From Pseudomonadota bacterium (GTDB lineage: Bacteria; Pseudomonadota; Gammaproteobacteria; Burkholderiales; Rhodocyclaceae): 64,000 nucleotides of DNA. Shown piece by piece: positions 7,884 to 16,640 of the stretch. The notes beneath the pieces were generated by a model. The model did not search any database, had not been told where the DNA came from, and worked only from the letters and a program-made list of their open reading frames with translations. Every line of letters starts with the position of its first letter. The first letter of the stretch is position 1. The position numbers and the translations under genes were made by a program. The stretch covers positions 170,664-234,663 of the forward strand of contig JAGTRU010000010.1 of assembly GCA_018261905.1 (NCBI GenBank). Reading direction: 5' to 3'.

Positions 7884-9006
7884 GCCACTGGAGTGTCTGT
7901 ATCTGCTGGTTGCCGGCGATTGCAACCTGCGCTGTTCCTACTGCTACGCCGATGGCGGCGCCTATGGCCGCAGCTCTGCGGCGATGAGCCAAGCCACCAT
8001 GGAGGCGGCCCTTACCCGCCTGATGCCGAGGAATGGCGAACTGATGCTCTCCTTCTTCGGCGGCGAGCCCATGCTCAACTGCACCCTGATCCGCCAAGCC
8101 ATTGCCTTCGCCCGCGACCGGGGCGAACGGCTGGGCACGACCGTGCGTTTCGCCATGACTACCAACGGTACAGTGCTCGACGACGACGGACTGGATCTGC
8201 TGCGACAGCACTTCTCCCATGTCGCCGTCAGCCTCGACGGCCCCCGGGAAAACACCAACCACGGGCGCCGTTTCCTACAGGGAGAAGGGGATGTCTACGG
8301 ATGCATCCGCCGCAACCTGGAACGCCTGCGTGGTGCCGGGATTCCCTATTCCCTGCGCGGCACCGTCGCTGAAGAGCGAGCCGGCGAGGTGGCATCGTCG
8401 GTGCGTCATCTGGCTGAGCTTGGCGCTACCTGCTGGCGTATCGAGCCGGCGGCTGGCCGGCGCTGGCAAAAGGAGGCCTGGCGGCGCTTCGGCGACGGCA
8501 TGGCGGAACTGGGCAGGGATTCCCGGGAGGCGTTGCTGCAGGGCAATCCCATGCCGGTGCCCGGCGATATCTACCGGGCGGCAGCCCACCGCCTGCACGG
8601 GCGCCGCCAGCATTTCCCTTGTCCGGCCGGGCAGCGCATGTTGGCCGTCAGTACCAATGGCGACGTCTTTCCCTGCCACCAGTTTGTTGCCCATGCCGAA
8701 GCGCGACTGGGCAATGTCCACGACCCACAGCCAGCGGATTTCACTGACACTGCCTTGGCCCGCGCCCTGGCGGAAAATGCCGTCGAGAATCGGCCGCGCT
8801 GTCGCACCTGTACCATTCGTCACCTGTGCGGCGGACAGTGCCCGGTGCATTGCCTGAGCCAGAGCGGCGATCTGGCCCAACCCTCCGCCGACTACTGCGC
8901 TCTGCAGCACCGATTGCTGACGCCCACGCTGCGCTTTGTGGACGAACTGCTGTCCAGCCGGGAAGGGGAGACGCGGCTGCGGCATCTGCTGGGCGACGGG
9001 ACATGA
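7876..9006 (+). CDS. Radical SAM/SPASM peptide maturase 3, short form
   Basis: 376 residues from ATG 7876; a longer frame exists upstream but lies inside maturase 2. The SAM cluster motif CNLRCSYC starts at residue 16, so the 75-85 residue N-terminal region of the other two maturases is absent. FFGGEP and the SPASM cysteines (FPCPAG, FPCHQF, CRTCTIRHLCGGQCPVHC, YCALQ) are present. Without the N-terminal region it may rely on the other maturases for substrate binding, or act later on leader-free or already modified peptide. Its stop overlaps the ABC ATPase start as ATGA. Confidence 0.92.
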   Translation: MSEPLECLYLLVAGDCNLRCSYCYADGGAYGRSSAAMSQATMEAALTRLMPRNGELMLSFFGGEPMLNCTLIRQAIAFARDRGERLGTTVRFAMTTNGTVLDDDGLDLLRQHFSHVAVSLDGPRENTNHGRRFLQGEGDVYGCIRRNLERLRGAGIPYSLRGTVAEERAGEVASSVRHLAELGATCWRIEPAAGRRWQKEAWRRFGDGMAELGRDSREALLQGNPMPVPGDIYRAAAHRLHGRRQHFPCPAGQRMLAVSTNGDVFPCHQFVAHAEARLGNVHDPQPADFTDTALARALAENAVENRPRCRTCTIRHLCGGQCPVHCLSQSGDLAQPSADYCALQHRLLTPTLRFVDELLSSREGETRLRHLLGDGT

Positions 9007-9746
9007 CGGCCATCAAGATTGAGGCCCTGACCCTGGGATACCCCAACGGCCGCATTGCTGTCAGGGAGCTCTCACTTTCCATCTCCCGCGGGGAGATCTT
9101 CGGTCTGCTGGGTCTTAACGGTGCCGGGAAGAGCAGCCTGATCAAGGCCATCTCCACCCTGCTGCGGCCCCACCTCGGCAGCATCCAGGTGCTGGGCATG
9201 GATACCCGGCAGCAGGCGGCAAGGATCAAACGCCGCATCGGCGTCGTGCCCCAGGAGAACAACCTGGATACCCGACTCGATATCCGCCAGAACCTGCTCT
9301 TCCATTGCCGCTATGCCGGTATGCCGGAGCGTCTTGCCGCCGCCCGGGTCGAACATTGGTTGCAGCGCCTGAATCTGCAGGGCCATACGGAGGAATCGAT
9401 ATTCCGGCTCTCGGGCGGCACCAAGCGCAAGATCATGCTGGCCAAGGCCTTCCTCACCGACCCCGAGCTTCTGATCCTCGACGAGCCCAGCGCCGGCCTG
9501 GACCCCGGGGTCCGCGACGTGCTCTGGGAACAGATTCGCCAGTTCCGCCAATGTGGCGGCACGGTTTTCCTCTCTACCCACTATCTGGAGGAAGCGGAAG
9601 AACTCTGCGACCGCATCGGGGTATTGCACCAGGGCAGCCTGGCCGGCATGACCCGTCCGGCAGACGGCCTTCGCCTGGAGAGCGGCCTGGACGTGGCCGA
9701 GTTCTTTCGCCAAGCCGTGGAGCCTGCCCCATGCGTTTCGCCCTGA
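9003..9746 (+). CDS. ABC exporter ATP-binding protein
   Basis: 247 residues. Walker A is GLNGAGKSS (37-45), the signature FRLSGGTKRK, and Walker B LLILDEPSAGLDPG, with a conserved STHYLEEAEELCDR switch region. This is the DrrA/NodI-type ATPase that pairs with a single ABC-2 permease, here the overlapping next gene. In this operon it should power export of the matured peptide from the cytoplasm. It carries no peptidase domain, so leader removal is not explained by this transporter. Confidence 0.93.
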   Translation: MTAIKIEALTLGYPNGRIAVRELSLSISRGEIFGLLGLNGAGKSSLIKAISTLLRPHLGSIQVLGMDTRQQAARIKRRIGVVPQENNLDTRLDIRQNLLFHCRYAGMPERLAAARVEHWLQRLNLQGHTEESIFRLSGGTKRKIMLAKAFLTDPELLILDEPSAGLDPGVRDVLWEQIRQFRQCGGTVFLSTHYLEEAEELCDRIGVLHQGSLAGMTRPADGLRLESGLDVAEFFRQAVEPAPCVSP

Positions 9747-10489
9747 CTTTGCTCTATCGCAACCTGATCATCGCCCGAGCCGATGCCCGCTACACTTTCA
9801 TCCGCACGGTTCTCCAGCCGGCCATTTATCTGCTCGTCTTTGGTCTGGTCGTTGGCAGGCTGATGCCCAATGGAGCCGGTGGCTACGGCGCCATCGTTGC
9901 CCCTGGCATCATTGCCATCTCGGTCGTCTCCGCCCCCCTGATCGCCATCAGCAGCTATCTCCTTACCGGCTATTACTTCCGCACGATGGAAGAGTGGCTG
10001 CTGGCGCCGGTCAGCCTGCGCACGGTGTTCCTTTCCATGGTCTTCGCCGGCCTCTGTAGCAGCCTGGTCAATGCACTCCTGGTGGGTGGGCTGGCCTGGG
10101 CCATCCTCGGCTTGGTACCGCAGTCGCCGGGACTACTGCTAGCCGTGGTGAGCGGCGGCGGGCTGCTCTTTTCCCTGCTGGTGATGTTGGTGCTGCTGAT
10201 CCCGGAGCGCCCCGAAAAAGGCCAGGAACTGTTCGCCCTGCTGATGATGGTGATGACCTTCCTCGGCTGCACCTTCTATTCCCTGGAAATGCTGGACGAG
10301 CCCTTGCGTTCGTTGGCGCTGTTGCTGCCCACCACCTATGTCAGCGAAGGGCTGCGGGCGGCCTACCTGCCGGCCGGCCCCCATTTGGCCGTCCGCCCCT
10401 TGCTCCTCGGCCTTGGTCTCGTCACCCTGGCGCTATACCCGGCTGCCGCGTGGGCGTTCCGGCGGCGCCTCGGCCACTTTACATGGTAA
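9731..10489 (+). CDS. ABC-2 type exporter permease
   Basis: 252 residues, start ATG 9731, 16 bases inside the ATPase gene. It has about six hydrophobic membrane segments and the NodJ/DrrB-like features of ABC-2 permeases, including the PTTYVSEGLRAAYLP segment near the C-terminus. It forms the membrane part of the exporter with the preceding ATPase. The end overlaps the start of the second TonB receptor by 7 bases, so transporter and receptor are translated together, unusual for a general drug exporter and consistent with a dedicated peptide route. Confidence 0.92.
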   Translation: MRFALTLLYRNLIIARADARYTFIRTVLQPAIYLLVFGLVVGRLMPNGAGGYGAIVAPGIIAISVVSAPLIAISSYLLTGYYFRTMEEWLLAPVSLRTVFLSMVFAGLCSSLVNALLVGGLAWAILGLVPQSPGLLLAVVSGGGLLFSLLVMLVLLIPERPEKGQELFALLMMVMTFLGCTFYSLEMLDEPLRSLALLLPTTYVSEGLRAAYLPAGPHLAVRPLLLGLGLVTLALYPAAAWAFRRRLGHFTW

Positions 10490-12381
10490 GAAAGTTTTTT
10501 TTGCTCTGCTTGTTTGTTCCGCCGCCGCTTGCCTACGGCGGCGATGTGGATGTAGGTACCCGCATCACCGCCGCTGACATCGCCGCGGAACGTCCTGCCG
10601 GTTTGACCGAGTTGTTGCGGCAAAAAGTCGGCCTGGATGTAAACAACGGCAGTATTACTATGCGGGGAGTTCGAGGCATTGCCATTTGGGTGGATGGATT
10701 TTCCTCTTCGGCAACTGAACTGGAATTAATCCGTCCTGAGCAGGTGGAATTGATCGAGATATTCCGCGGCGCAGCTTCTTCACGCTTTGGCGCCGAGGCC
10801 ATGGGGGGGGCGATTGCGGTGACGACGCGGCGGGCCGGCGGTCGGCAGAATGCTGCGGTCAACCTGACGCAGGGGCTGGATTCCCGTGGCGGCAGCTATA
10901 ACCGGGTGGGCGGCAGCGGCGAGCGCGCCGAGCTGGCCTGGGCCTTACTGGCGGAAAGCCGTGAGGACAAGGGCTTCCGTGCCGTGCCGCACTCGCCTTT
11001 TCCCTACCAGATTACGGTGGCCGACGAGCATGGCCGCGGTACTTCCGTGGACGGCAAGCTGGCCTGGAACGGCAGCGACGTTGCCAGTTCGCTGAACCTC
11101 AAGCACTCGGACAACCATTCGTTTTTCGGACGGCCGAACTGGGCTTTCGACTGGCAAACCGATACCGCCCGCAGCCAGTTCTCCTGGAAGGTGAACGAAC
11201 GCTGGTCGCTGGAGGCCGCCTTGGGCGAAGATCGTTACGCCACGGCCGGGGTGCGGGATCGCGGTACTGGAATCGACACTGCCGGCCTGGCGGCAGATCA
11301 ATGGCTGACCCAGAATTCTCGCCAGCTTGAGGCCTCGGCGACGCTGTCTTGGCAGGACGGCGGCTGGCAGGGACGGCTGGGCGGCAGCTCGATCGAACTG
11401 TCGGAACAATTCAGCGCCAGCGATTACGCCAGCCGCGCCCTGCGCGCGCAGGCTGATTCGTTGATCCGCAAGGAGGCGTTGTTCGCTGCCGGTGAACTGC
11501 CGCTCGGCGCCGGTCGTCTGGAACTGGGCCTGCGCCGCGACTGGCAACGCTATGTGTCGTCGCGCGTGTTCGACGCCGGCCCGCCCGGCCAGGAAACGCG
11601 GGGCGGCGGCGTGGTCAAGGCCGCCACCAGCCCGAAAATTGCGCTGTCCTGGCCGCTGGGCGAGACCCTTCGCTTGCGCGGCAGCCTGGGCAGTGGTTTC
11701 TCGCCGCCGCAGGCGACGCAGCTTTACAACGGCTATGTCAGCGCCGGTTCGGTGACGCTGGCCAATCCCTCCCTGAAACCGGAGCGTTCGACCACCGCCG
11801 ACCTCGCCCTGCTGGGCAGCATGGCGGGCGGTAACGGCGGCATCACCCTGTTCGCAACGCGCTGGCAGGACAAGATTGCCGTGCGCATCCTCGATTACGG
11901 CTCGCCGGTGGTGCAGCAAACGCAAAACGTCGGTGAAGTGCTGGCGCACGGGCTGGAAACGCACTGGTCGCAGCCCTTGTTCGAGCGCTGGCAGCTCAAT
12001 GCCAATTACACCTACACCCGGACCCGTATCGTCCGCGACCAATCGGCGCCGCAACTGGTCGGCAACGCCTTGCCGGACATGCCCCGGCACAAGGCAAATT
12101 TGGCGCTGAATTACGCGTCGACCGCTGGGTTTTCCGCCCGCGCCAAATGGCGCCTGGTCGGCAGCGCCTATACCGACGAAGCCAATACCGTGGTCGATAG
12201 CCAGGGCTATCGCTGGAAAAAGTCGGCCTACGACGTGCTCGATCTGGCGGCAAGCTGGCGGGCAAAAAGCTGGGAAGCAACGCTGGCGCTGGACAATGTC
12301 TTCGACCGTGACTACGTCAGCGGGTTTTTCTGGCATGGCGAACCGCGCACCCTGCGCGGCGAATTCATTTTGCGTTTTTGA
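10483..12381 (+). CDS. TonB-dependent outer-membrane receptor without STN domain
   Basis: 632 residues from ATG 10483. A short signal peptide (FFLLCLFVPPPLAYG) leads directly into a compact plug (GSITMRGVRGIAIWVDGF, EIFRGAASSRFGAEAMGGAIAV). The barrel ends in LRGEFILRF, with the usual terminal Phe. There is no STN domain, and the TonB box is hard to recognise in the first mature residues (DVDVGTRIT). It probably imports, or helps to pass, the same peptide-linked ligand as the first receptor, but cannot signal through FecR. Having two different receptors in one RiPP operon is unusual. Confidence 0.9.
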   Translation: MVRKFFLLCLFVPPPLAYGGDVDVGTRITAADIAAERPAGLTELLRQKVGLDVNNGSITMRGVRGIAIWVDGFSSSATELELIRPEQVELIEIFRGAASSRFGAEAMGGAIAVTTRRAGGRQNAAVNLTQGLDSRGGSYNRVGGSGERAELAWALLAESREDKGFRAVPHSPFPYQITVADEHGRGTSVDGKLAWNGSDVASSLNLKHSDNHSFFGRPNWAFDWQTDTARSQFSWKVNERWSLEAALGEDRYATAGVRDRGTGIDTAGLAADQWLTQNSRQLEASATLSWQDGGWQGRLGGSSIELSEQFSASDYASRALRAQADSLIRKEALFAAGELPLGAGRLELGLRRDWQRYVSSRVFDAGPPGQETRGGGVVKAATSPKIALSWPLGETLRLRGSLGSGFSPPQATQLYNGYVSAGSVTLANPSLKPERSTTADLALLGSMAGGNGGITLFATRWQDKIAVRILDYGSPVVQQTQNVGEVLAHGLETHWSQPLFERWQLNANYTYTRTRIVRDQSAPQLVGNALPDMPRHKANLALNYASTAGFSARAKWRLVGSAYTDEANTVVDSQGYRWKKSAYDVLDLAASWRAKSWEATLALDNVFDRDYVSGFFWHGEPRTLRGEFILRF

Positions 12382-12398
12382 CTGGCAAGGAGTGCTGC

Positions 12399-13739
12399 GT
12401 GCGCAAACGACCGATTTTCTCCGTTCTCTTTAGCCTGGCCGTGCTGCTGGCGACGCCGGCCCAGGCTTGCCGGCCTTTCGGCTCGTACGGTTTTGCCGAA
12501 GATGCCGAGGGGGGCATATGGTTTACCGAAGGGGACAACAATGCCGTGTCCCGCCTGTCCATAGACGGTACGGTCATTTCCCATCCTCTCCCAACGCCAG
12601 CGGCGGAACCGTCGTCAGTGGCCGTAGACCGGGCTGGCAATGTCTGGTTTGCCGAGATGGACGGTCGCCGTATCGGCCGTCTGGTACCGGATGGTCATCT
12701 CGACGAGTACCCGGTGCCCTTCGGGCAACCCTTCCAGGTGGCCGTGGATGGCCATGGGGAGGTTTGGTTCACGGTGCTGGCGGAGCACCAACATGGCGAA
12801 GCTGGTCACCAGCACGAGCCTTCGCCCTCTGGTATCGGCCATCTCGACAGGGCAGGTCAACTACGCTTTTATCCGGTACCAGGCGGTTGGCCCAGTGCCA
12901 TTGCCTTCGATAGCCGGGACCAGGCCTGGGTCACCCTGCAACTGCCGGACCAAGGGGGGCGCGGCTCCCAAGGCAGATTGCTGCGCTTGTCCAGGGACGG
13001 CCAGTGGCAGGAAGAAAAGGCCTGGTCCAGCCCTAGCTGTCCGCGCAATCTTCTTGCCGACCAACAGGGCGGCTTGTATTTTTCTGATGGTTGTCGCCAC
13101 AGTGTCAGCCACCGAAATGGCAGCGGCAGCCTGCGGGAGTGGCCTCTTCCAGGCGATACGCGTATTCAGGGGCTATCCCTGGCACCGGATGGGCGTTTGT
13201 GGTTTACGGATAGGGCTACCCTGGGTTACATGGATCGACACGGTCACGCGGTTTTCCTGCGGCGCCCCGCCATCGGTGATGCCACGATGGCGGTACTGGC
13301 GCTGCGCAACGGCGACCTGGTGTTCTCCGAGTTCTACAACTACAACATCAACCGCCGAACGAAGACCGGAGAGTACGTCGAACATCTGGTCAATATCGAG
13401 GAACGCCGGGGCAGCCGCGAAGTGCGCGACGGCGAAGTCTGCTACGTGCAATTCGCCGCGCGCATCGCCGGCAAGGCGGAGATGGACAATAAAAGGGCCG
13501 AGGAAGTGCGCAGCGGCCAGTTCAAACCCGACGGTGCCGGCACGGAAAAGCTGGTTGAACAAAAATGCCTGGCCTGCCACGACGCCCGCCGCCTCCTGCT
13601 GTCGCGGCGCAGCGACTGGACGCCGAGCCTGACGCGCATGCACTCCTACCGCCAGCTACGCGGCGTGGCGCCGCTGACACCGGAGGAGACGGCGCGACTG
13701 GTGCGTTATTTCAACGCGTATTACGGACTCGGGCATTAG
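12399..13739 (+). CDS. Secreted Vgb-like beta-propeller with C-terminal c-type heme motif
   Basis: 446 residues; GTG 12399 has AAGGAG at 12387-12392. A signal peptide ends near PAQA (residue 23). Repeated blades of the virginiamycin-B-lyase/SMP-30 kind follow (GGIWFTE, GNVWFAE, GEVWFTV, GRLWFTD). A His-rich loop, HQHGEAGHQHE (130-140), interrupts the third blade and could bind metal. The last 60 residues hold one heme-attachment motif, CLACH (390-394), with a downstream Met (LTRM) as a possible axial ligand. It should be periplasmic, or on the outer membrane if further processed. As the last gene of the operon it may oxidise, reduce or open the peptide or its metal complex. The fusion is seen; the role is inferred. 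Confidence 0.8.
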   Translation: MRKRPIFSVLFSLAVLLATPAQACRPFGSYGFAEDAEGGIWFTEGDNNAVSRLSIDGTVISHPLPTPAAEPSSVAVDRAGNVWFAEMDGRRIGRLVPDGHLDEYPVPFGQPFQVAVDGHGEVWFTVLAEHQHGEAGHQHEPSPSGIGHLDRAGQLRFYPVPGGWPSAIAFDSRDQAWVTLQLPDQGGRGSQGRLLRLSRDGQWQEEKAWSSPSCPRNLLADQQGGLYFSDGCRHSVSHRNGSGSLREWPLPGDTRIQGLSLAPDGRLWFTDRATLGYMDRHGHAVFLRRPAIGDATMAVLALRNGDLVFSEFYNYNINRRTKTGEYVEHLVNIEERRGSREVRDGEVCYVQFAARIAGKAEMDNKRAEEVRSGQFKPDGAGTEKLVEQKCLACHDARRLLLSRRSDWTPSLTRMHSYRQLRGVAPLTPEETARLVRYFNAYYGLGH

Positions 13740-13925
13740 GCGGCACTGCGTCGGAATGCCGGCGGGGAGGTTGGTTGCAGCAAGCGCGCCGCAGCCGTGG
13801 ATGGGAGCGATGCGCTTCCGCAGCTGTAGCGGAAAACAAGTCGATGCATGGGCAACAATGCTCTGGACGGACCCGGCCGGACTTGCTATTACTATTCCTT
13901 CGGGATGACCTGGTCAGGCTGAATC

Positions 13926-16598
13926 ATGGAACACACCGGCATGCAGATCGCCCGCCTCGCACCGGCCGAGGCGCTGGCGGCACTGGACAGCAGTGCGGCG
14001 GGGCTGAGTGGCACGGAAGCGCTGCGCCGCCTCGGTGAGTTCGGCGCCAACCGGGTGGCCGCCGCGGCGCGCCAGCCGGTCTGGCTCAGTCTGCTCGGCG
14101 AGTTCATCCATTTCTTTGCGCTGATCCTCTGGCTGGCTGCCGGGCTGGCCTTCACCGCCGCCTGGATGCAGCCGGGCGAGGGCATGTTCGAACTCGGCCT
14201 GGCCATCGTCGGCGTGATCCTGATCAATGGCGGCTTTTCCTTCTGGCAGAGCTATCGCGCCGAGCAGGCGCTGGCTGCGCTGGAAAAGCTGCTGCCGCAG
14301 CAGGTCAAGGTGCGGCGCGACGGGCGCGAGCAGGACATTGCCGCCGACCAGCTGGTGCCTGGCGACATTCTGCTGCTCGCCGAAGGCGCCAAGGTGCCGG
14401 CCGATTGCCGGCTGATCGAAAGCTGGAGCCTGCGCGTCAACCTGGCGACGCTGACCGGCGAAACCTATCCCAAGGCGCGCAGCGAAGCGGCCGAGCCGGC
14501 CGGTGCCGTCGATCCGCTGGCCGCGCACTGCCTGCTGCTGGCCGGCACGCTGGTCGTTTCCGGCGAGGGCAGCGCCGTGGTGTACGCCACCGGCATGCGT
14601 ACCGAGTTCGGCCATATCGCGCACCTGACACAAAGCACGGGCGATACCGAGTCGCCGCTACAGGCCGAGATCCGCCGTGTCTCGCGCCTGCTGGCGCTGC
14701 TCGCGCTCGGCCTGGGTGTCGTCTTCTTTGCGCTCGGCGAGGTGATCGGGCTCAATTTCTGGGTCAATCTGATGTTCGCGATCGGCATTATCGTCGCTAA
14801 CGTGCCGGAAGGCCTGCTGCCGACGGTAACCCTGTCGCTCGCGCTGGCGACGCAGCGCATGGCGAAGCGCAACGCGCTGGTCCGCCATCTGCCGGCGGTC
14901 GAGACCATGGGCTGCGCGACGGTGATCCTGACCGACAAGACGGGCACCCTGACGCAGAACCGCATGGCGGTGCGCGAATGGTTTGCCGGCGGCCGTCACC
15001 ATCTCGCCGCCGAACACTGGCCGGCAGCGCGCGAGCCGCATCTGCGCGCCGTCGCCCGTTTCTGCCACAGCCTCAAGTTTACCGACGGCCAGCCGAGCGG
15101 TGACCCGATGGAAGTCGCGCTCTGGCAGTTCGCCGGCGAGTTGCCGATGGACTGGAAATTTGCCGGTGAGATCGCCTTCGACGCCGAGCGGCGCCGGATG
15201 TCGGTCTATAGCCGTGCCGCCGACGGCAGCGGCGTGCTGCTCTGCAAGGGCGCGCCGGAGAACGTGCTGCCGCTATGCACGACCTGGCTGGCCGGCAATA
15301 CCTCGCGCCCCTTCGATGCCGAAGCGCGCGAAGCCTACCGCGTTGCACACGAAGACCTGGCCAGCCGCGGCCTGCGCGTGCTCGCCTGCGCCTGGAAGCC
15401 GCTGGCGGTCGACGCCGCTGCCGACGAAGAAAACCTTGCCCTGTGCGGCCTGATCGCGCTTGAAGACCCGCTGCGACCCGACGTGCGTGAAGCGGTCGGG
15501 CGCTGCCACACGGCCGGACTGCGCGTCATCATGGTCACCGGCGACCACCCGACGACCGGCCTGGCGCTCGGCCGCGAGGCCGACCTGATCCGCGGCCTGA
15601 CGCCGCGCGTGCTGATCGGCGACGAGGTGCGCCGGATGAGTGCTGCGGAACTGCAGATCGCGCTTGATGCGCCAGAAGTCCTCTTCGCCCGCGTCAGCGC
15701 CGAGCAGAAAATGCTGATCGTCCAGGCCCTGCAGGCCAAGGGTGAGGTCGTCGCGGTCACCGGCGATGGCGTGAACGATGCGCCGGCGCTGCGCCTGGCC
15801 GACATCGGCATCGCCATGGGGCTGTCCGGCACCGACGTGGCGCGCGAGGCGGCCGACATCGTGCTGCTCGACGATCACTTCGGCACCATCGTCAATGCCA
15901 TCGAGGAGGGGCGGGCGGTCTATGAAAACATCCGCAAGTTCATCACCTACATCCTGACCTCGAACATCCCGGAGCTGATTCCCTACCTCGCCTTCGTGCT
16001 TTTTCGCATCCCGCTGCCGTTGACCGTGATCCAGATCCTCGCCGTCGATCTCGGCACCGATATGCTGCCGGCCATCGCGCTCGGCGCCGAAAAGCCGTCG
16101 CCCGACATCATGCAGCGCCCACCGCGGCCGCGCGGCGAACGCCTGCTCTCGGGCGGCCTGCTTGCCCGCGCCTACCTCTTCCTCGGCCCGCTCGAAGCGC
16201 TCGGCGCGCTCGCCACCTTCTTCTTCGTGCTGCACGGCTTCGGCTGGCAGTACGGCGAAACGCTGGCAATCGGCGACCCGCGCTACCTGCAGGCGACCGC
16301 CGCCTGCCTGATGGCGATCGTATTGGCGCAGATGGTCAATGTCTTCGTCTGCCGCCACCCGCGTCTGCCGGCCTGGCATTTCCCGCTCTTCGAGAACCGC
16401 TGGCTGTTGGCCGGCCTGGCCAGTGAAGTGGCGCTGATGGCGGCGATTCTCTACACGCCCTGGGGCAACAGCCTGTTCGGCACGGCGCCACTGCCGCTGG
16501 CGGTGTTTCTCTACGCCTTGCCGTTTGCGCTGTTCCTCGGGCTGGCCGAAGAATTCCGCAAGTGGCTGCTCAGACGCGGCTCGACAAAGGTCGAATAA
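13926..16598 (+). CDS. P2-type cation-transporting ATPase
   Basis: 890 residues with the full P-type ATPase plan: an N-terminal cation ATPase domain, TGET, the phosphorylation motif DKTGTLTQN, TGDGVNDAPAL, and about ten membrane segments. The M4 region reads NVPEGLLPTVTLSLALATQRM and is followed by HLPAVETMG, closer to the Na+/K+-ATPase (P2C) pattern than to the IPEGLP pattern of calcium pumps. There is no N-terminal heavy-metal CxxC domain, so it is not a copper or zinc exporter. It lies 186 bases after the peptide operon on the same strand, probably as a separate unit. The ion cannot be fixed by reading alone. Confidence 0.88.
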   Translation: MEHTGMQIARLAPAEALAALDSSAAGLSGTEALRRLGEFGANRVAAAARQPVWLSLLGEFIHFFALILWLAAGLAFTAAWMQPGEGMFELGLAIVGVILINGGFSFWQSYRAEQALAALEKLLPQQVKVRRDGREQDIAADQLVPGDILLLAEGAKVPADCRLIESWSLRVNLATLTGETYPKARSEAAEPAGAVDPLAAHCLLLAGTLVVSGEGSAVVYATGMRTEFGHIAHLTQSTGDTESPLQAEIRRVSRLLALLALGLGVVFFALGEVIGLNFWVNLMFAIGIIVANVPEGLLPTVTLSLALATQRMAKRNALVRHLPAVETMGCATVILTDKTGTLTQNRMAVREWFAGGRHHLAAEHWPAAREPHLRAVARFCHSLKFTDGQPSGDPMEVALWQFAGELPMDWKFAGEIAFDAERRRMSVYSRAADGSGVLLCKGAPENVLPLCTTWLAGNTSRPFDAEAREAYRVAHEDLASRGLRVLACAWKPLAVDAAADEENLALCGLIALEDPLRPDVREAVGRCHTAGLRVIMVTGDHPTTGLALGREADLIRGLTPRVLIGDEVRRMSAAELQIALDAPEVLFARVSAEQKMLIVQALQAKGEVVAVTGDGVNDAPALRLADIGIAMGLSGTDVAREAADIVLLDDHFGTIVNAIEEGRAVYENIRKFITYILTSNIPELIPYLAFVLFRIPLPLTVIQILAVDLGTDMLPAIALGAEKPSPDIMQRPPRPRGERLLSGGLLARAYLFLGPLEALGALATFFFVLHGFGWQYGETLAIGDPRYLQATAACLMAIVLAQMVNVFVCRHPRLPAWHFPLFENRWLLAGLASEVALMAAILYTPWGNSLFGTAPLPLAVFLYALPFALFLGLAEEFRKWLLRRGSTKVE

Positions 16599-16640
16599 GT
16601 GGGCTATCCGAGGAGTTCCGCGGTATTCGGGAAAGCCTGG

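Noticed and set aside
894..13739. Methanobactin locus
   Set aside because: FecI/FecR, a TonB receptor and a Cys peptide are present, but MbnB and MbnC are not, and the maturases are radical SAM/SPASM enzymes.
13816..13834. Terminator after the propeller-cytochrome gene
   Set aside because: TTCCGC/GCGGAA forms only a 6-bp stem with no following T-run.
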